A stretch of 64,000 nucleotides of DNA from contig NZ_CP024123.1 of the NCBI RefSeq assembly GCF_002736105.1, positions 2,286,001 through 2,350,000 on the forward strand. The letters run 5' to 3'. Below the pieces are notes generated by a model that worked only from the letters and a program-made list of their open reading frames with translations, was not told the origin of the DNA and made no database searches. The number at the start of each line of letters is the position of its first letter. The first letter of the stretch is position 1. This stretch comes from Solibacillus sp. R5-41. Its GTDB lineage: Bacteria > Bacillota > Bacilli > Bacillales_A > Planococcaceae. The translations under genes and the position numbers were made by a program. Below are positions 42,079 through 51,542 of the stretch, in pieces.

Positions 42079-43834
42079 GACTATCGCCTCCTTCCGCTAC
42101 TAATTGTTCGAGCTGCTGCAATTGATACATTTCATAATAGCTTCCGTGTAATGCCATCAGCTCTTCATGCGTGCCTTTTTCAATCATTTCGCCCTCTTCC
42201 ACAACGATGATGACATGTGCTTGCTGTATAGCACTCAATCGGTGAGAAGTAATAATCGTCGTTGCATCTTTTCGTTCTTCCTTCAATGCATGTAAAATCG
42301 CTTCTTCGGTACGTGCATCGACAGCTGATAATGAATCATCTAAAATTAATAATTCCGGCTTCATAAGTAATGCACGCGCAATGGAAATACGTTGCTTTTG
42401 CCCGCCAGAAAGTGAAACACCACGCTCTCCAACTATCGTTTCATAGCCCTCTGAAAAACCTTCAATATCCTTGTCGATATAAGCGATTTGCGCGGCAGCC
42501 TTTACTTCATCTCGCGTTGCATTTGGATTTGCAAACGATAGATTCGAGTAAATGGATGCTGAAAACAGGAAATGATCTTGAGGCACATAGCCGATTGCCT
42601 CTCGTAGCTTGATTTTCTGGTACGCATCAATTCGGTGGTCACCAAACATGATTTTGCCTGCATACCCTTCAAATTCACGTAAAATCAGCTTTAAAATAGC
42701 TGTTTTCCCGGCACCTGTTTTTCCAACAATACCTAAAGTTTCACCACGTTTTAAATCAAAGTGGATGTGATGGAGCGTCGGTTTTGGGTCTCCTGGGAAA
42801 GTGAATGAATCGACCTGGAATGATACATCGCCACTTGGCATCGTCGTAATCGCATTTGGTTGATCATCAATGTCCACGGGAGTGTTCAATATTTTTTCAA
42901 TGCGGTCATACGAAACATTACCACGTTCGACAATATTAAATAACATCCCTATCGCAAGCATCGGCCATACGAGAATACTTAAATACGTCGTAAATGTCAC
43001 TAAGTCGCCAATCGTCATCGCATCTTCCAAAATGAATTTAGTGCCAAAACCTAGACTTAGCATAAAGCTCAGGCCCACAACAAAGCTAATCGTTGGATCA
43101 AATAATGAATCGATTTTTGACACACGTAGGTTTTTTTCTACTACCTCATCGGATAATTTTGTAAAATCAGCTACGTCCTGCCGTTGCTGGCCGAATGTTT
43201 TGAGCACCTTAATGCCTGAAATACTTTCCTGCGTTTTGTCATTTAAATCTGAAAACGCGGCTTGTGCATGGCGGAAACGTTCGTGAAGCAGCTTGCCATA
43301 ATAACTCGTTAAAAAAGCCATAATCGGCATTGGCAATAATGCGATTAACGTTAAGCGCCAATCAATCGTAATGGCCATTGCTAGTACGACGAAACCACCT
43401 GTCGTAATCGAATCGAATAATGTGAGCACCCCACCACCAGCCGTTTGTTGAACCGCACTAATATCATTCGTTGCATGTGCCATTAAATCCCCGACACGAT
43501 GCTTTTGATAAAAGGATGGCGCCATTTTTGTAAAATGTTGATGCAGCTTTTGACGTAGAATTTTGGCTAAATAATTCGAGGAACCAAAAATCATTTGACG
43601 CCAATAGTAACGCAATACATACATGACTAACGCGACGACCACAATGAGCCCCAGCCATTTAAATAGTCCCGCTTTCGTTAATGTCCCTTCCCCAATTTCA
43701 TCGATCGTGTAGCCGATAATTTTCGGAGGAATCAGTTGTAAAATCGCAACAAATGTTAGCATAATTAAACCAATAAAATACTGTTTTTTTCGTTCTCGGA
43801 AAAACCATCCTAACTTAAAAAATACGTTCAACAT
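42068..43834 (-). CDS. yheI: Heterodimeric ABC exporter subunit YheI-like
   Basis: The partner subunit, 588 aa, with membrane domain about 20-310, Walker A GKTGAGKTA, a canonical signature LSGGQKQR and Walker B ELLILDDSLSAVD, where the catalytic Glu is Asp. The consensus ATP site of the heterodimer would be built from this LSGGQ and the YheH DE; the other site is degenerate. The start MLNVFFKLGWFF at 43834 is favoured because it matches the family start and AAGAAGG precedes it; a longer frame from 43861 has no site. Confidence 0.87.
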   Translation of the reverse strand: MLNVFFKLGWFFRERKKQYFIGLIMLTFVAILQLIPPKIIGYTIDEIGEGTLTKAGLFKWLGLIVVVALVMYVLRYYWRQMIFGSSNYLAKILRQKLHQHFTKMAPSFYQKHRVGDLMAHATNDISAVQQTAGGGVLTLFDSITTGGFVVLAMAITIDWRLTLIALLPMPIMAFLTSYYGKLLHERFRHAQAAFSDLNDKTQESISGIKVLKTFGQQRQDVADFTKLSDEVVEKNLRVSKIDSLFDPTISFVVGLSFMLSLGFGTKFILEDAMTIGDLVTFTTYLSILVWPMLAIGMLFNIVERGNVSYDRIEKILNTPVDIDDQPNAITTMPSGDVSFQVDSFTFPGDPKPTLHHIHFDLKRGETLGIVGKTGAGKTAILKLILREFEGYAGKIMFGDHRIDAYQKIKLREAIGYVPQDHFLFSASIYSNLSFANPNATRDEVKAAAQIAYIDKDIEGFSEGYETIVGERGVSLSGGQKQRISIARALLMKPELLILDDSLSAVDARTEEAILHALKEERKDATTIITSHRLSAIQQAHVIIVVEEGEMIEKGTHEELMALHGSYYEMYQLQQLEQLVAEGGDSHGK

Positions 43835-44316
43835 TTCCACCTTCTTTTTTTCAATTCTCATTATTTTAGCAAAAAATTAAATATTTTGATATATTAGAAG
43901 TTAATTTTTTTCGGATTCCGAATTAATAGCAAGGTAATAGACCCATTTATATAAAAACGACCTTATTTTATAATGAGCGGACTATACAGAAGTCTACCTT
44001 AAAGATGAGAATGTTGCTTTTTTCATCTGTATTTTAAAAACGTGGTACACCCTTCTACTTAGCACGCTAACAATTTTACCAATTACTCCCTATTTTCTGA
44101 TTGGTTCAAATAATGCATGACAATATATAGGTTTAAGTTTAATCCCGATTGTTCTACTTTCGTTAACTATCATTTTTTGGCTGATAAATAAGGAGTTGGC
44201 TAGAAAGATTTAAACTAGCATTCTCCAGCCTTCCAAACTCTACTAACCGAAAAAATGCCGAAACGCTGTTAAATCAACGTTTCGGCATTTTATATGATTA
44301 AACAGCTTCCAAACGA
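43835..44316. other. Intergenic region between yheI and the yhaP-like gene
   Basis: A 482-nt AT-rich gap. It holds the yhaQP terminator at 44251-44290 and presumably the yheI promoter. No good promoter pair, ORF with a site or repeat beyond that terminator was seen. Confidence 0.5.
44251..44292 (-). terminator. Terminator of the yhaQP-like operon
   Basis: Stem AATGCCGAAACG with CGTTTCGGCATT. The 30-nt core at 44257-44286, loop included, is identical in sequence and plus-strand orientation to 160-189. On the minus strand a T run follows. Confidence 0.85.
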
Positions 44317-45558
44317 TTAAGTCGTCACTTTAAACACGGTTTTAATTTTTTGTATCAAACCACCAGACGAATAAGTCAGCACGCTGCGTTTATAGAACGT
44401 TAAGCTAATTAAGTAAAGCAATAACGTTGTTGCAACTAATAGCACGAATGAAATAATTGGTTCGATGCTATTAATATCCGTTGCTCCAATACGCATTGGC
44501 ATTACCATTCCAGACGTGAAGGGAATGTAAGAAAACACTTTGATTAACAGTGTATCGGGATTGCCCATGCCTGAAATCATCACGTAAAAACCGATTAAAG
44601 TCATCATGAGCGCAGGCATCATCACCTGTCCGGCTTCCTCTACTTTTGACACAAGCGAGCCAAATAATGCCCCTAATATTAAATACATTAATATTGTTCC
44701 GAATAAGAAACCAATGACGTAAAGGAAATAACCTATTGACATAGATTCTAGTAAATCCGTGACAAGCGTCCATTTTTCGCCGCCATACGTAAAGCGCAAC
44801 AATAGGATAAGTGCACCAAAAATGATAGTGAATTGCGTAATGGCCACTAAAAAGACCCCGACAAGTTTCGAACGGAAATGTGTTTCAGGCTTTACGCTTA
44901 CAAGTAACATTTCCAGCGCACGTGAGCCTTTTTCCGAAGCGACCTCTGTCGTAATCATAGATAAATAGGTTGCGACAAATATATATATGACAAAGCCTAT
45001 TGCATATGATACAAAAATACCAGCTTGTTTTTCTTCTGTCGACTTGCCATCACTCGCCTGCTCATTTAATGTTTGCATGGAAATGATTGGCTCCGCTGAT
45101 AATAATACCTCCTGTTGTTCTGCTGTTAAATCCATTTGCGCCATCGCATACATTTGGCTCATTTGACCTAAAAGACCAGAAATCGATTGCTGGTCATTAA
45201 GTGGTAGCGGGTCAAATGACGTAATAATTGCAGAAAGCTTCCCTTGGTCATCAGTAAGCGTTACATGTGCGTAATATTCGCCCTCTTCTACGTTTTTCTT
45301 CGCACTGTCCGCATCCACTACTTGCCAGTCAAATTGATCATTGCCCTGTAAAAATGGTGCCACGTCAAAATTCGTTTCATTCACAACACCTACAATTTCG
45401 GCATCATCTGAAAACAGCAGCCCTTTAATTTCCGGCCAAAAAATAAACGCGCAAATGAGTCCCAAATATAGCAGGGTCATTAAACGGAAAGTTAATGTAC
45501 GCACTTTTTGTTTATATAATTGCTTTACAAGTACGGAAAATTTAGACAAGAACCGCAC
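44317..45558 (-). CDS. yhaP: ABC transporter permease (NatB/YhaP-like)
   Basis: An integral membrane permease, 413 aa. One membrane segment near the N-terminus (about 25-45) is followed by a large extracytoplasmic domain (about 50-175) and five to six membrane segments (about 180-400), the NatB/YhaP layout. Relatives export sodium or unknown cargo. The start is GTG at 45558, overlapping the ATPase gene by 17 nt with AAAGTAGG upstream; a downstream TTG is possible. Confidence 0.85.
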   Translation of the reverse strand: MRFLSKFSVLVKQLYKQKVRTLTFRLMTLLYLGLICAFIFWPEIKGLLFSDDAEIVGVVNETNFDVAPFLQGNDQFDWQVVDADSAKKNVEEGEYYAHVTLTDDQGKLSAIITSFDPLPLNDQQSISGLLGQMSQMYAMAQMDLTAEQQEVLLSAEPIISMQTLNEQASDGKSTEEKQAGIFVSYAIGFVIYIFVATYLSMITTEVASEKGSRALEMLLVSVKPETHFRSKLVGVFLVAITQFTIIFGALILLLRFTYGGEKWTLVTDLLESMSIGYFLYVIGFLFGTILMYLILGALFGSLVSKVEEAGQVMMPALMMTLIGFYVMISGMGNPDTLLIKVFSYIPFTSGMVMPMRIGATDINSIEPIISFVLLVATTLLLYLISLTFYKRSVLTYSSGGLIQKIKTVFKVTT

Positions 45559-46444
45559 CTACTTTCTCTTTGAATATTTCATGAAGGGATAAATAATCAA
45601 GGCTGAATTTCTCAATGTACTGCCCATTCGAAAAATGCTCGAATAGCGTGCGTGCATAGGATTCATCCTCTAACGTTAACACCGCATGACCGTCGCGATC
45701 ATAACCCACTTGCTTTACCCCTGGCAGCTTTTCAAGTTCGATTTGTGCCAGATCCGTTTGCACCGTTAATTTCGTTTTGCCATACTGCTTTTTCAAATCG
45801 ATTAATGAACCTGAAAACAGTGCTTCCCCGCGCTTTAATAGGCATAAATGATCGCATAATTCCTCGACATTATCCATTTGATGACTTGAAAATAAAATCG
45901 TCATCCCTTGCTCCTTTAAATATAAAATTGCATTTTTCAAAAGCTCCATATTCACCGGGTCCAGTCCACTAAACGGTTCATCTAAAATTAAAAATTGTGG
46001 GCGATGAAGGAAGCTCGCAATAAGTTGCACTTTTTGCTGATTTCCTTTTGATAATGTTTCGGCCTTGTCGTTACGTTTTTCTTGTAACTCAAAACGCGTA
46101 ATCCAAAAATCTATTTCCTTTTTTAGTGTCTCTTTATCCATTCCGCGCAACTCTCCAAAGAAATATAGCTGATCCTCAACTTTCATTTGTGGAAAGATGC
46201 CGCGTTCTTCTGGTAAATATCCTAAAATATCACGATTAATTTTCTTAATCGGTTTTCCGTCCCACATAATCATGCCTTCTGTTGTATCTTGCAAATCCAA
46301 AATCATGCGGAATGTTGTCGTTTTCCCCGCTCCATTTTGACCAATTAAACCAAAAATTTCGCCTTTTGAAATAGTAAACGTTAGATCCTGCACCGCAGTA
46401 AAATCTTTATAACGCTTTGTTACACGTTCTAACTGTAAAGTCAT
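45542..46444 (-). CDS. yhaQ: ABC transporter ATP-binding protein (NatA/YhaQ-like)
   Basis: The ATPase partner, 300 aa. Walker A is GQNGAGKTT, signature TLSKGNQQKVQL (LSKGN type, usual for this branch), Walker B LILDEPFSGLDP and H-loop FSSHQM. A C-terminal accessory region (about 210-300) is of the DUF4162 type. ATG 46444 follows AGGGGGAG by 6 nt; the earlier in-frame start at 46465 has none. It forms one operon with the permease gene. Confidence 0.88.
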   Translation of the reverse strand: MTLQLERVTKRYKDFTAVQDLTFTISKGEIFGLIGQNGAGKTTTFRMILDLQDTTEGMIMWDGKPIKKINRDILGYLPEERGIFPQMKVEDQLYFFGELRGMDKETLKKEIDFWITRFELQEKRNDKAETLSKGNQQKVQLIASFLHRPQFLILDEPFSGLDPVNMELLKNAILYLKEQGMTILFSSHQMDNVEELCDHLCLLKRGEALFSGSLIDLKKQYGKTKLTVQTDLAQIELEKLPGVKQVGYDRDGHAVLTLEDESYARTLFEHFSNGQYIEKFSLDYLSLHEIFKEKVGAVLV

Positions 46445-46569
46445 CAGTCTCCCCCTAAATTTCATGAAGTATTTCTTTTTATCTTCATTTAAGCAATGTT
46501 GAATGATTTATTAAAAAGCAACCCAATCCTTACCCATTATAAGGAAATTTAAACATTTACACAACAAAA

Positions 46570-46602
46570 AACCTGTCAAATTCCAATTGGAATTTGACAG
46601 GT
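46570..46602 (-). terminator. Terminator of the amidase gene
   Basis: AACCTGTCAAATTCC pairs perfectly with GGAATTTGACAGGTT around AATT. The minus-strand transcript ends in TTTTTTG. Confidence 0.85.
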
Positions 46603-46610
46603 TGATCTAC

Positions 46611-48494
46611 TTACTTTGAATAATACTGCACAATACCATTGTAGATCGATTGCGCAAAAATTTCTGCATACTTATCGTTTATAAGCTTTTCTTGATCTGA
46701 TGGGTTCGTAAGGAAGCCAAGTTCTACTAGCACAGATGGGATAATCATATTACGTATCACATAAAACGGACCTTCTTTGACACCACGGTCTTTCATATTC
46801 GCGTTTTTAACAATTTCATTATTAATATATTTCGCTAATAATTTATCCTCTTCAAATTGGTCACCAGTGGAAACATTATAGTACGTTTCTGTGCCACTAG
46901 CTGAAGAAGATGAAGCGGAATTGACATGAATGCTGACAAAAATTTCCCCGTGCTTTGCTTTTGTGAAAGCGACACGGTCTTCTAGCGTCGGATACGTATC
47001 ACCCGTTCTAGTCATATGAACCGTCGCGCCGGCAGCCTCTAACTTTTGACGCACTAAATTTCCAACTTTAAGCGTAATCGCTTTTTCAGTATGTCCATCT
47101 TTCCCAGTACCTGGATCTTTCCCACCATGCCCTGGGTCAAGGATAATGACACGATTTTTTACAGCACTACCTGCTTGATTGATGAGCTTGATATACGATT
47201 TATGCACATAGCCTGTTTGACCATTTGCCGTCACCTTTGCCCAAAAACCAGAAATCGAGTGAACCGATACCATCGAACCTTTCGATAATGTTGCGATCGC
47301 TTTCGAACTACCATCTGCTGATTCACGCATGTTTAAACCGTTGACTGTCACTTTCCCCATTAGGTTTGAATCATCCGGAATTGGATCAGGTTTTGGCGTT
47401 GGTTCTGGGTTTTCGTCACCATTATCAACAGTTGTCGTGCTTTCCTTCATAATATACCCCGGTAAACCATCGATTGTTGTCAAATAATAGCCGCCACTTT
47501 CTTTATAAACCGAAACCGTCGCATCTTTTGCAACTGTACCTATTTTTTTCGAGCTTGAAGTCGCTTTAACATACACATTTAATGTTTCATTTGCGGTAAC
47601 TTCTTTTATGGCAGCACCGATTGGATTACCGTTACTGTCCAAATATTTTGTGTAAGATTTACTCACATAGGCATACTGACCTTGGTAAGAAACTTTTAGC
47701 CAGCTACCTTCAATCGCATAAACCGAAAGCTTGCCGCCCGTATTCACTTTCCCTAACACAGTCGCGTTTGTATTAGGTTTCGTGCGTACATTTAATCCAT
47801 CGGTTGTCACAGCAATTGTGCCAATGACTTGAGACGTATCCACTTTCTCTGGAATTTCCGGTAAATCTAAACGGAATTTATCACTTTTCGCACGTGCGAT
47901 AAAAGATGCAAACTGCGCACGTGTCACTGCACTTTTCGGCATGTACTTTCCATCACTACCGTTTGTTATACCGTTATAATAAATAGCTTTAATAGATGAA
48001 GCATATGTATTTGTTGCAGGAACATCAGGAAATACCATTGGTAAACTTTGATAATCCTCTACATTTATATCAAACGCTTTTGCTAAAACATAACTCATTT
48101 CTTCACGTGTTAATGGATCATTTGGATAAAATTTAGTCGATTTCTTTTCGAAAATTCCAAGCTGAATCGCACGCTCTACGTAACCAGAAATTTCTGTACC
48201 AGCTTTTACATCGGTAAAGGAAGATTTGCTCACTTTTAGTGGTTCATAACCTGCAGATATCACAACCATTTTTGCAGCATGTCCACGCGTAACACTAATA
48301 TTTGGCTTGTAGTAAGTCTTTCCATTTTCATCATAGCCTCTAATCGCACCAAGGCTGATCAAGTACTGAATTTCATCATAAGCGGGATGGGTTGTCGCAA
48401 CATCTACAAATTTGACGTTAGCCGAAGCTGGGTTAACCACTATCGTACAAACAAGGAGAATCGCAACAAAGAATGTAATTAATTTTTGTTTCAT
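46611..48494 (-). CDS. SLH/SH3 N-acetylmuramoyl-L-alanine amidase
   Basis: A secreted wall hydrolase that cuts the amide bond between MurNAc and the peptide stem, 627 aa. Signal peptide 1-25 (ending NPASA). Three SLH domains (about 27-210) bind secondary wall polymer. Three bacterial SH3 domains (about 222-290, 297-355 and 378-440) are separated by a Pro-rich linker. A C-terminal Amidase_3 domain (about 448-627) has zinc ligands in LDPGHGGKDPG, GHTEKAIT and SIHVNS. It is a common layout in S-layer-bearing Bacillales. The start has AAAGGAAC upstream. Confidence 0.92.
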   Translation of the reverse strand: MKQKLITFFVAILLVCTIVVNPASANVKFVDVATTHPAYDEIQYLISLGAIRGYDENGKTYYKPNISVTRGHAAKMVVISAGYEPLKVSKSSFTDVKAGTEISGYVERAIQLGIFEKKSTKFYPNDPLTREEMSYVLAKAFDINVEDYQSLPMVFPDVPATNTYASSIKAIYYNGITNGSDGKYMPKSAVTRAQFASFIARAKSDKFRLDLPEIPEKVDTSQVIGTIAVTTDGLNVRTKPNTNATVLGKVNTGGKLSVYAIEGSWLKVSYQGQYAYVSKSYTKYLDSNGNPIGAAIKEVTANETLNVYVKATSSSKKIGTVAKDATVSVYKESGGYYLTTIDGLPGYIMKESTTTVDNGDENPEPTPKPDPIPDDSNLMGKVTVNGLNMRESADGSSKAIATLSKGSMVSVHSISGFWAKVTANGQTGYVHKSYIKLINQAGSAVKNRVIILDPGHGGKDPGTGKDGHTEKAITLKVGNLVRQKLEAAGATVHMTRTGDTYPTLEDRVAFTKAKHGEIFVSIHVNSASSSSASGTETYYNVSTGDQFEEDKLLAKYINNEIVKNANMKDRGVKEGPFYVIRNMIIPSVLVELGFLTNPSDQEKLINDKYAEIFAQSIYNGIVQYYSK

Positions 48495-48696
48495 TGTTTT
48501 TTTGTTCCTTTCTTAACTGTTCACTAGTTATTGTATAGGAGTGAATGCTAAATTCATATAGGTAAAATGGTAATAAACATCAAATTCTTGTTACATTCCA
48601 GTTACAAATCCATTACATTTTACATTTACTGTAATTGAATATATAAATTGGGCCAACATCGTAATATCGGAATGATTTCCAAGTGGGTTTCAACGA

Positions 48697-48730
48697 AAAA
48701 ACATGAGAATCACCGTTCGATTCTCATGCA
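48697..48730 (-). terminator. Terminator of the stalk-domain gene
   Basis: CATGAGAATC (48702-48711) pairs with GATTCTCATG (48719-48728). The minus strand continues with TTTTTTCG. Confidence 0.85.
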
Positions 48731-48756
48731 ATCATTGTGAAACAAAATTAAGTAGC

Positions 48757-50283
48757 TTAGTTTAATAATTGTAAGGCAAAGTCGTATTCTACATACGTTT
48801 TACCTGATTCAAGTAATGCAGGCGCTACTTCAAATTGTGCTAAAGCGCGGTTATGTCCGTACATTTTTTCTCCACGTGTAATTGTGTATGATAATGCACC
48901 TTTTGAAACAATTGCACCTGTTTTTGTCGTTGTCGTGTCTACTTTAAATCCTAAGCCTTCTGCAACGATACGTAGTGGCACCATTACTTTGCCATCAACT
49001 TCATAAAAATCTTTGTTGATTAGCTTTGCAATTTCGGCATCCATTTCATTTGTTTCTACTACTACTGCTGCTTTTTCTTCAGTAGATGTATTTTCTTTCT
49101 TTTCTTCAACAACCGTTTCATTCGTTTCATTTGGGAAAACTACAATTTTTTCTGGTGTTGTTTGTGCAGGTATGCTACGTGTTGTCACGCCGTAGAAAAC
49201 AATCGCGTGATGATTTTCTAAAAGTGCTTCTTTTGCTACTTTTTCACCTTTTTCATTAACAATTACTGTTTCGTTACTAATGTTTAATTTTAAATCGTTT
49301 TCTTTATTGATGAAACCTTCATTGAAATCTGTTACAACAACATTTGTCGGTGATTTTTCATCCTCTACAATAACTACCGCTGGGCTGTATTGTGGTGGGA
49401 AAATTAGAATCATAGGTTGATTAGTAGAAACAAATAGTGATACTTTATCACCCTTTTTCAGCTCTACTTTATTCCCTTTTTTATCTAATACTATTGTATT
49501 TTTGTCAGTTCTAAAATTGAATGGGTTATTTTCATCCGTTACACTGAACTGGATTGTGCCATCTGCTTGCTTTTCAGCTGAGCTAATTGCCCCTTTTACA
49601 TTCATGAATGGCGCAACTTCAGTCATTGGACTCTCTTCAGTAGCATCATTATCATTGTTTGAGAATACGATAATTTTTTCCGGTGTTGTTTGTGCTGGAA
49701 TGCTGAATGTTGAGAATGTATAAAAGACAATTGCGTCATTACCAGCTAGTGCTTCCTTGCCTACTTTTTCACCTTTTTCATTAACAATCACTGTTTCGTC
49801 ACCAATATTTAATTTTAAATCTTGGTCTTCACTTAAAAGTTCTTCATTAAAAGTAGTCACTTTCACTGAACTCGCTACTTCCTCATTCTCTACAATAATC
49901 ACGGCAGGGTTATATTGTGGTGGATAAATCGAAAGCATTGGCTGATTCGCATGTGTATAAATCGAAACTTTATCGCCTTTTTTCAGCTGCACTTTATTTC
50001 CTTTTTTATCGAAAACAAGTGTCTCTTCATTTGTTGTGAAATTAAATGGATTATTTTTATCCGTTGTGCTGAAAAATGTTTGGTCTTTGCGATTTTCAAT
50101 AGCACCGATTGTTCCTTGCATGTGCATAAATGAAGTGGCTTGGTTAATTTCCTTTGTTTCCTCACTTGTTGGTACTTCGTTTGGTTTTGGTGGTGACGTT
50201 GCGCCTGCTGTTACTGTTCCTAATAATAATACAGATAGTGCTAATGGTGTAATACGTTTCATATTCATATTCATTTTTGTCAT
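48757..50283 (-). CDS. Secreted stalk-domain protein with a duplicated unknown domain
   Basis: 508 aa from the chosen ATG. A signal peptide (about 1-27) is followed by two direct copies of a domain of about 155 aa (about 45-205 and 222-385). Each begins FM(H/N)(M/V)(Q/K)G, has DKKGNKV(Q/E)LKKGDKVS, NQPM and PPQY, and ends PAQTTPEKI(I/V)VF. The C-terminal part (about 420-508) is a copper amine oxidase-type stalk repeat: FYEVDGKVMVPLRIVAEGLGF. The function is unknown. Two ATGs are possible, 50283 and 50274, because AGGAGAGGA lies between the usual distances for each. Confidence 0.75.
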   Translation of the reverse strand: MTKMNMNMKRITPLALSVLLLGTVTAGATSPPKPNEVPTSEETKEINQATSFMHMQGTIGAIENRKDQTFFSTTDKNNPFNFTTNEETLVFDKKGNKVQLKKGDKVSIYTHANQPMLSIYPPQYNPAVIIVENEEVASSVKVTTFNEELLSEDQDLKLNIGDETVIVNEKGEKVGKEALAGNDAIVFYTFSTFSIPAQTTPEKIIVFSNNDNDATEESPMTEVAPFMNVKGAISSAEKQADGTIQFSVTDENNPFNFRTDKNTIVLDKKGNKVELKKGDKVSLFVSTNQPMILIFPPQYSPAVVIVEDEKSPTNVVVTDFNEGFINKENDLKLNISNETVIVNEKGEKVAKEALLENHHAIVFYGVTTRSIPAQTTPEKIVVFPNETNETVVEEKKENTSTEEKAAVVVETNEMDAEIAKLINKDFYEVDGKVMVPLRIVAEGLGFKVDTTTTKTGAIVSKGALSYTITRGEKMYGHNRALAQFEVAPALLESGKTYVEYDFALQLLN

Positions 50284-50597
50284 TCCTCTCCTCGTTTTCA
50301 TTAAATTAGTAGTATATTACGTAAAAAGGTTACACCTATTTTGAATTTTTTTATTTTATGGATTTAGGACACCAAGATGTTGGTCACTCTGGCGTCGCGG
50401 CATTCTTTGCCAGAATTTCACTGTTCAGCGCGCATTGAAACAATTGCTGAAACAATACGGACACATCAGTCGACTGATTATTAATATAGGTAGACTTTGT
50501 CTGCTGAACAAAGATAAATTGGTATTAACCAACTGCATATAGTATTCCGACAGAACTTTCGGTAAAATGAAAATATTACTAGATAAAGAGGTTCGGC
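50284..50597. other. Divergent intergenic region before the EamA gene
   Basis: A 314-nt divergent region. Between about 50395 and 50512 it carries hairpins and TTCAGCAG/GCTGAA words (minus strand) that recall the three-copy structured element, but without the conserved CGGCGGATGTC. No clear promoter was recognised. Confidence 0.4.
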
Positions 50598-51491
50598 ATG
50601 AAAAATAAAAGATACATTGGATTTATACTTGTTATAACAGGGTGCTTTTTTTGGGGAATTGGTGGAACGGTTGCCCAGCAGTTATTCTCCGAAGGCATTG
50701 AGGTAAGCTGGCTTGTATCAACTCGCCTACTCATTGCGGGGACATTATTATTAGGTACGCAAGCGATTTTTAAAGATCGCAAACAAATACTCGCTATTTG
50801 GCAGCAAAAATTCACCGCATTTCGCCTTGTCATTTTCGCGATTGTTGGGATGCTTGCGGTGCAATATACGTATATGGCTTCGATTAAAGAGGGCAATGCT
50901 GCGGTCGCTACATTGCTTCAATATTTAGCGCCAGTCATGATTATTGTGTACGTAGCATTACGCGGTCATTCGAAATTTACGAAAAAAGATGCGATTACGA
51001 TTGTTCTCGCATTATGCGGAAGCTTCTTTTTATTAACAAATGGGTCCCTTTCCGCGCTTGCGGTTCCGATGCCAGCCATTATTTGGGGGCTGTTATCTGG
51101 GGTGAGCCTTGCCTTTTACACACTTTATGCCATTCCACTACTTAAGCAATTTGATTCACTCGTAGTTGTTGGCTGGGCAATGACGCTAGCCGGTACGACG
51201 ATGAGTTTCTTCCACCCACCGTGGCAAGTGGATGTGGGCAGTTGGACAGCATCAACCGTTATTTACCTCGTTATTGTTATCATTTTCGGGACGATGCTGT
51301 CGTTTTGGTTTTACATTGAAAGCTTGCAAACATTAACAGCAAAGGAAACGAGCCTCCTTGGCAATGTCGAGCCACTTACTGCGGTACTCGCAACGGTCAT
51401 TTGGCTACACGAACCGTTTGGCATATTCCAATGGTTCGGCACGTCCTTTATTTTATTTATGATGGTTTATATTGCGTTAAAGTCGGATTAA
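50598..51491 (+). CDS. EamA/DMT-family transporter
   Basis: A membrane exporter of metabolites or drugs, 297 aa, with about ten hydrophobic segments in two EamA repeats. Repeat 1 contains GIGGTVAQQLFSEGIEVSWLVSTRLLIAG, and repeat 2 contains SLLGNVEPLTAVLATVIWLHEPFG, the typical EamA ending. The substrate is unknown. The start has AAAGAGG upstream. A terminator follows, and it converges with the structured element at 51543-51731. Confidence 0.88.
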   Translation: MKNKRYIGFILVITGCFFWGIGGTVAQQLFSEGIEVSWLVSTRLLIAGTLLLGTQAIFKDRKQILAIWQQKFTAFRLVIFAIVGMLAVQYTYMASIKEGNAAVATLLQYLAPVMIIVYVALRGHSKFTKKDAITIVLALCGSFFLLTNGSLSALAVPMPAIIWGLLSGVSLAFYTLYAIPLLKQFDSLVVVGWAMTLAGTTMSFFHPPWQVDVGSWTASTVIYLVIVIIFGTMLSFWFYIESLQTLTAKETSLLGNVEPLTAVLATVIWLHEPFGIFQWFGTSFILFMMVYIALKSD

Positions 51492-51508
51492 AAATGTCGA
51501 GTGAAATG

Positions 51509-51540
51509 CCCCTTCTGTAAAATTAGAAGGGGCGTTTTGA
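51509..51540 (+). terminator. Terminator of the EamA gene
   Basis: GCCCCTTCT (51509-51517) pairs with AGAAGGGGC (51525-51533), followed by GTTTTGA. Confidence 0.75.
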
Positions 51541-51542
51541 TC

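Noticed and set aside
42870-43286. 138-aa frame on the plus strand
   Set aside because: Shadow of yheI on the opposite strand, with composition typical of an antisense frame.
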